From contig JAIRSD010000163.1 of NCBI GenBank assembly GCA_031255615.1, positions 1-10,662 on the forward strand: a stretch of 10,662 nt of DNA, in the 5' to 3' direction. A program made the position numbers and the translations under genes. This document shows positions 7,497 through 10,662 of this stretch, piece after piece. This DNA comes from Treponema sp. (lineage in GTDB: Bacteria; Spirochaetota; Spirochaetia; Treponematales; Breznakiellaceae). The notes under the pieces were generated by a model. That model saw nothing but the letters and a program-made list of their open reading frames with translations. It made no database searches and had not been told where the DNA came from. How positions within the stretch are numbered: the first letter of the stretch is position 1; every line of letters begins with the position of its first letter.

Positions 7497-8189
7497 ATGA
7501 AGATCCTCTGCATATCCGATCAGATTGACCCGCTGGTTTACAGCAACGGCATCAAGGAGCGGTTTTCCGATGTGGAGATGATTCTTTGCGCGGGGGATCT
7601 TCCGCTGGATTATCTGGATTTTATCGTTTCCAGTCTTAACAAGCCGCTGCTTTTCGTCTTTGGAAACCATAACCTGGAGCATCTTGAATATTACCGTCCG
7701 AGGGGGGAGCCCTACACCGTCGGAGAGTCCGCGTACCAGGGCTCCGGGGCGGTCCACGTGGGTTCCCGGGTGGTGGTCCAGGAGGGGCTTATTATCGCGG
7801 GGCTGGGGGGGTCCATGCGCTACAACCGGGGGGAGAATCAGTTCACCGAAATTCAGATGATGGCGGAGATCTTCAAACTTATCCCCCGGCTTCTCATTAA
7901 CCGTCTGTTCCGGGGCCGTTATGTGGATATTCTTTTGACCCACGCCAGCCCCAAGGGGATCCACGACAAGGAGGATCGCTGCCACTGGGGTTTTAACGCC
8001 TTCCTGTGGTTTATGCGGACCTTTAAGCCGAAGTACCTTATCCACGGCCATATACACCTTTACAGCCTTTCCGATATACGGGTGTCCCATTACGAGGGGA
8101 CTCAGGTGATTAACGCATATAGTCATTATGTGATTGATACCAGCAGCGAGGCCGCCCCGCCTTTGACGGGGGCCTCTGTTTGCGGATGA
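7497..8189 (+). CDS. Calcineurin-like metallophosphoesterase (atypical first motif)
   Basis: A 230-residue member of the calcineurin-like metallophosphoesterase superfamily, which hydrolyses phosphoester bonds with a two-metal centre. Visible motifs in order: ISD with Asp8; AGDL with Asp34; GNHN (56-59, Asn57 and His58); LLTHASP (146-152, His149); and HGHIH (183-187). The first motif is normally DxH, but here reads D8-Q9-I10, so one metal-ligand histidine is missing. All other ligands are present, so activity with altered metal binding is possible. There is no signal peptide, so it is probably cytoplasmic; the substrate cannot be told from sequence. No Shine-Dalgarno sequence precedes the ATG, and the TPR gene's stop is 10 bases upstream, so it probably depends on coupled translation. 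The C-terminal tail from about 214 is low in motif content. Superfamily call is strong, substrate unknown. Confidence 0.9.
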   Translation: MKILCISDQIDPLVYSNGIKERFSDVEMILCAGDLPLDYLDFIVSSLNKPLLFVFGNHNLEHLEYYRPRGEPYTVGESAYQGSGAVHVGSRVVVQEGLIIAGLGGSMRYNRGENQFTEIQMMAEIFKLIPRLLINRLFRGRYVDILLTHASPKGIHDKEDRCHWGFNAFLWFMRTFKPKYLIHGHIHLYSLSDIRVSHYEGTQVINAYSHYVIDTSSEAAPPLTGASVCG

Positions 8190-8213
8190 AGACATTGAGG
8201 ATGAAGACAGGAC
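8184..8213 (+). repeat. 15-base tandem duplication at a gene junction
   Basis: GGATGAAGACA occurs at 8184-8194 and again at 8199-8209, in two 15-base units. The first unit contains the stop codon of the phosphoesterase gene; the second lies directly before the ATG of the ParB-like gene. It lengthens the gap to 25 bases without providing a good ribosome-binding site. Confidence 0.7.
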
Positions 8214-8214
8214 A

Positions 8215-9156
8215 ATGAATGATTTAAACCACGCCGGCGGTAACATAAACCAGATCCAGGCTATGGACGATTTTAACAACGCGAAAAACCGGGCTTTTTT
8301 TTCCCGGATTCAGCATTTTATGCATACCGACCGGGACAATCTTCTTTCGTTCAACAATGTGAAGGAGATTCTTAAGCCCAAGAATCAGGTGTACCGGGGG
8401 ATGCAGGCGGTGCCGATTTCCTTGATCGTGGGCAGCGAGGGGCGGTACCGGGATTTTAACAAGGCCTTTCTGCCCCGGCGCAACCATCTGCGGGCCCGCT
8501 GGATGCGGGTGGACGTGGCGAGGCTGGAAAATGTCGATCTGCCCGCCATTCAGCTTTATGAAATTGGGGGGGTCTATTTTGTCCGGGACGGGAACCACCG
8601 GGTGTCGGTGGCCCGCACCCAGGGGATTGAACAGATCGACGCGGAGGTGATCAGCCTTTCCAGCGAAATCGCCATGACCCCCCAGATGACCTCCGACGAA
8701 TTAAAGGCGGCGGTGGTTGCCTACGAAAAAAAGATCTTCTACGAAAAGACGGGTTTTGGGGAACTGACGGGATTCTACGATCTGGATTTTACCGTGCCCG
8801 GCCGCTACGACGTGATCTACAACCATATTCTGGTGCATAAATACTACATGAACGAGGGAAAGGAGGAGGAAATTCCCTTCTCCGAAGCCCTGGTTTCCTG
8901 GTACACCAACGTGTACCAGCCCATCGCCCTGATAATCAAGGATCAATGGCTGGCCTTGAATTTCCCCGGCAGGAGCGCCGGCGATCTTTACGTTTGGATT
9001 GTGAAGCATTGGGATTTTTTGAAGAAGAAATACGGCGTCTATTCCCTGCCCGACGCGGCCAGGGATTTCGCCGTCAAATACGGCCGGAATCAGAATAGGT
9101 TTTTCCGATTCCTGGCGGTCCTTGCCGGACGGATCGGCAAACTCACGAAAAAGTAA
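8215..9156 (+). CDS. ParB/sulfiredoxin-fold domain protein
   Basis: A 313-residue protein. The segment from about 66 to 148 resembles the ParB N-terminal/sulfiredoxin fold: VPISLIVGSEGRYRDF (66-81), then YEIGGVYFVRDGNHRVSVAR (115-134), where DGNHR is the characteristic nucleotide-binding-type motif, then IDAEVISL. ParB-type domains bind and hydrolyse CTP, and related proteins act as nucleases or regulators. I see no helix-turn-helix typical of chromosomal ParB, so a partition role is unlikely. The C-terminal half (about 170-300, with DLYVWIVKHWDFLKKKYG at 257-274) is a separate helical region that faintly recalls DUF4032 proteins, a low-confidence resemblance. There is no signal peptide. The start ATG lies 25 bases after the phosphoesterase stop with only a weak AGGA 2 bases away. 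The next gene begins one codon after this stop, in the same frame. Confidence 0.82.
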   Translation: MNDLNHAGGNINQIQAMDDFNNAKNRAFFSRIQHFMHTDRDNLLSFNNVKEILKPKNQVYRGMQAVPISLIVGSEGRYRDFNKAFLPRRNHLRARWMRVDVARLENVDLPAIQLYEIGGVYFVRDGNHRVSVARTQGIEQIDAEVISLSSEIAMTPQMTSDELKAAVVAYEKKIFYEKTGFGELTGFYDLDFTVPGRYDVIYNHILVHKYYMNEGKEEEIPFSEALVSWYTNVYQPIALIIKDQWLALNFPGRSAGDLYVWIVKHWDFLKKKYGVYSLPDAARDFAVKYGRNQNRFFRFLAVLAGRIGKLTKK

Positions 9157-9159
9157 GGG

Positions 9160-10071
9160 ATGCGGTATCTGAGCAGCGGAGGGAAGTCTCTTACGGAACC
9201 GCCTTTCCACCGCTTCTTTGAATTCATCGCCCCCAGCGCGAAACGATTCGAGGTCCTCCAATCCCTGCTCCCGGAGATGGGGCTTCACTACATGGTGTTT
9301 CCCGTGGCGGGGAACCGGCATTTTTTTATCTTTCCCCCCGGCATGGGGCTTCCCTTCCGGGACCGGCGGCCCTCCATGGTCCTGGCGGCCCACTACGACC
9401 GGGCCCCCGGCAGCCCCGGGGCCAACGACAACAGCGCGGCGGTTTTTCTGCTGCTCAGGGCGGCCAAAAGATGCTCGGTCCGGGGCCGGGCCCCCTGGAT
9501 GATCATTCTTACGGACAAGGAAGAACTGCGGGAAGGCCAGGGCCTGCGGGAGCAGGGGGCCTATTCCCTGGGGGAGTCCCTGCGGCGGAGCGGCATCAAG
9601 CGGGCGCGGCTCTTTATCTTCGACGCCTGCGGCGCCGGGGACACCCTGATCATTTCCACCGGCACGGACCGGCTCCTGCAAAACGAGACCGGCCCCGGGG
9701 CGGTGCATATCCGGTTCCTGATTCAGGACCTTCGGAACCGGGCCCTCCAGTCGGCCCGGAACATCGGCCTTAACCGGGTGCTTCTGCTCCCCACCCCCTT
9801 CTCCGACGACGCGGGGTTCCTGCGCTCCGGCATCGCCGCCCAGACCATTACGGCCCTTCCCCGGAAGGAGGCCTCCGCCTTCGCCGCCCTGATACGGGCC
9901 CGCCCCGAATTGGCGGGGGCCTTGATCAGCCGGGAGCAGGCGGAGGGGAACACGGAGCTTTTCCCGGCGACCTGGCGGCGGCTTAATTCCCCTGGAGACA
10001 CCCACTACAAATTAAGCCCCGAATACTTCGATATGATTTCCCGTTTCGCGGGGGATCTTTTGCGGGGCTAA
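9160..10071 (+). CDS. M28-type zinc peptidase homologue
   Basis: A 303-residue protein carrying an apparently complete M28 (aminopeptidase Y/S type) metal site in the expected order: AAHYDR with His78 and Asp80; GANDNSA with Asp90 as the bridging ligand; DKEEL with Glu121-Glu122 as base and ligand; FDACG with Asp155; and DTHYKL with His282. A PFSDDAGF loop (213-220) precedes the last histidine, as in many M28 enzymes. Family members remove N-terminal residues from peptides with two zinc ions. Unlike most, this one lacks a signal peptide or lipobox, so it is probably cytoplasmic, and its substrate is unknown. The only plausible start is the ATG at 9160, three bases after the ParB-like stop and with the ribosome-binding sequence (AAGGG) too close to work normally. 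Translation probably relies on reinitiation. It is the last gene of the operon. Confidence 0.86.
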   Translation: MRYLSSGGKSLTEPPFHRFFEFIAPSAKRFEVLQSLLPEMGLHYMVFPVAGNRHFFIFPPGMGLPFRDRRPSMVLAAHYDRAPGSPGANDNSAAVFLLLRAAKRCSVRGRAPWMIILTDKEELREGQGLREQGAYSLGESLRRSGIKRARLFIFDACGAGDTLIISTGTDRLLQNETGPGAVHIRFLIQDLRNRALQSARNIGLNRVLLLPTPFSDDAGFLRSGIAAQTITALPRKEASAFAALIRARPELAGALISREQAEGNTELFPATWRRLNSPGDTHYKLSPEYFDMISRFAGDLLRG

Positions 10072-10302
10072 TGTACGGCCCAAATCGAACAATTCGGCAT
10101 CATGTCCGCTGGTTTTATATGTATGTTGGGCGCATCCCCGCCTGCGGCGGGGACCGGGCTATCCAGGGCTCCGCTATCGCTCCGGCCCCGGCGCTGCGCG
10201 CCGTGGCTGCTCCGCACCCCTCCTATCCCTTGCGCGGGCGAAAAACGGCCTCCCTGCCATTTTCCGCCCTGGAAATAGCCGGCCTCCCAGCCGGCCAGCC
10301 TT
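10072..10302. other. Intergenic region between convergent genes
   Basis: Separates the convergent peptidase and 87-codon genes. It holds repeat copy 2 and, after it, two copies of the palindrome GCCGGC (10278-10283 and 10290-10295) that could pair as a hairpin. No classical terminator with a clean T-run is seen for either gene. A 90-codon open frame over this interval is repeat-derived and not called. Confidence 0.6.
10128..10269. repeat. Hairpin-chain repeat element, copy 2 (inverted)
   Basis: Opposite orientation to copy 1. Bases 10128-10164 match the reverse complement of 6302-6338 at 36 of 37 positions. Bases 10220-10267 match the reverse complement of 6212-6259 with about five differences in 48. 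The middle (10165-10219) is unrelated to the corresponding part of copy 1. The second module still folds: GGGCG, AAAA and GGC pair with GCC, TTTT and CGCCC (10236-10249 with 10256-10269), with two internal mismatches. It follows the peptidase gene by about 56 bases and may limit read-through or stabilise the mRNA 3' end. Confidence 0.85.
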
Positions 10303-10566
10303 TCAAGCCTCCGCCTGGGCTGTATCGAATTCTTCCCGTGTAAGAAGGCTCCCCCGGCCTTCCCCCGTCATCGCCTTTTCCGACCGGAAAGAAATCGGGT
10401 GGCACGGAACAATCCTGAACTCCCAGATCAGGCTTGCCCCGTGCTTGTTCAATTCCCGGTCAGCCTTTTTCACGGCCTCGAATACCGGCTTAAGACAATC
10501 GGGCTGTTTCGGCTGTTTCGCCTCCCTTTCCCTCTTTTCCCTCATCTCTTTCAGGTCTCTTATCAT
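10303..10566 (-). CDS. Orphan small protein, function unknown
   Basis: An 87-codon gene whose product I do not recognise. It is supported by an excellent ribosome-binding site, GGAAGGAG followed by 6 bases and ATG, and by a plausible promoter upstream. The N-terminal part is a highly charged helix (MIRDLKEMREKREREAKQPK), with a small duplication giving KQPKQP at 18-23 from a 9-base tandem repeat (10502-10519). A second helix (about 27-41) and a mixed region (WEFRIVPCHPISF, 48-60) follow. The C-terminus reads LLTREEFDTAQAEA. There is no membrane segment or signal peptide. It points towards the peptidase gene and stops just before the second hairpin-repeat copy. A small nucleic-acid-binding or antitoxin-like protein is possible because it is charged and its promoter carries dyads, but nothing proves it. 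Confidence 0.65.
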   Translation of the reverse strand: MIRDLKEMREKREREAKQPKQPDCLKPVFEAVKKADRELNKHGASLIWEFRIVPCHPISFRSEKAMTGEGRGSLLTREEFDTAQAEA

Positions 10567-10584
10567 TTTTTGCTCCTTCCTGTT

Positions 10585-10598
10585 TCACCAACAGGTGA
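10585..10598. promoter_or_regulatory. Small inverted repeat in the leader of the 87-codon gene
   Basis: TCACC-AACA-GGTGA, a perfect 5 bp dyad with a 4-base centre, between the candidate -10 element and the ribosome-binding site of the minus-strand gene. It could be an operator or a small leader hairpin; it is short enough to be chance. Confidence 0.3.
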
Positions 10599-10608
10599 TA
10601 TTGTCCCC

Positions 10609-10637
10609 AGGATACCATATACACGGTTTATATGCAA
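10609..10637 (-). promoter_or_regulatory. Candidate promoter for the 87-codon gene
   Basis: On the minus strand, TTGCAT (10632-10637), 17 bases, then TATCCT (10609-10614). Each element matches four of six consensus bases. The expected transcript would start about 35 bases before the ATG and include the strong ribosome-binding site and a small dyad (10585-10598). Confidence 0.4.
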
Positions 10638-10654
10638 GTAGTGCGCTACATATA
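10629..10654. repeat. Nested inverted repeat at the right edge
   Basis: Outer arms TATATG (10629-10634) and CATATA (10649-10654) enclose inner arms GTAG (10638-10641) and CTAC (10646-10649), so the arms overlap by one base on the right. It overlaps the candidate -35 region of the 87-codon gene and could be a regulator site. The window ends 8 bases later, so what lies beyond is unseen. Confidence 0.4.
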
Positions 10655-10662
10655 GCGTATCA

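Noticed and set aside
8215..9156. Chromosome or plasmid partition gene parB
   Set aside because: No parA neighbour, no visible helix-turn-helix and no parS-like sites; only the N-terminal fold is shared.
8701..10005. 434-codon minus-strand open frame opposite the ParB-like and M28 genes
   Set aside because: Crosses two genes with strong domain evidence and has Gly/Pro/Arg-rich shadow composition.
10071..10343. 90-codon plus-strand open frame after the peptidase gene
   Set aside because: It lies over repeat copy 2 and overlaps the end of the 87-codon gene; no domain is visible.

Overview
The window reads as a GC-rich bacterial chromosome segment, probably from a spirochaete of the Treponema group. 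That assignment is an inference from protein style: several membrane-anchored or exported TPR proteins with Glu/Arg/Ala-rich coiled coils, and an acidic FELE-type tail. No rRNA, tRNA or marker gene fixes the taxonomy. There is no CRISPR array, transposase or recognisable phage gene.

Left half (75-5755, minus strand): a compact five-gene operon. In transcription order it encodes an exported TPR/coiled-coil protein (GTG start), a membrane-anchored coiled-coil/TPR protein, an AI-2E family (PerM-type) permease, an ACT-domain protein (UPF0237) and its usual partner, a PFL-family/UPF0210 protein. Two junctions are 4-base ATGA overlaps and the other two gaps are 14 and 23 bases, so the genes are probably co-transcribed and partly translationally coupled. 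A TTGAAA-N17-TATAAA promoter lies directly upstream, so close to the start codon that the transcript would be nearly leaderless. Bases 1-74, beyond the last stop codon, show no terminator or supportable gene.

Middle (5756-6499): a 744-base divergent intergenic region. It holds a GC-rich hairpin cluster (about 5828-5952), a short AT-richer block, then a chain of strong hairpins with 12-14 bp perfect stems (6116-6342), and a promoter facing right.

Right half (6500-10071, plus strand): a four-gene operon for a membrane-anchored TPR protein, a calcineurin-like metallophosphoesterase lacking the first-motif histidine, a ParB/sulfiredoxin-fold protein and a cytoplasmic M28-type zinc aminopeptidase homologue. 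Only the first gene has a good ribosome-binding site. The last two share one reading frame, separated by a stop and a single codon.

Far right (10072-10662): a second copy of the hairpin element, in opposite orientation to the first, so the right operon sits between inverted copies of one modular repeat. Beyond it is an orphan 87-codon minus-strand gene with an excellent Shine-Dalgarno sequence and several dyads in its upstream region.

The most unusual features are the modular repeat pair, whose outer modules are conserved while the middle is replaced, and the four-gene TPR/phosphoesterase/ParB-like/M28 unit, for which I know no described function.
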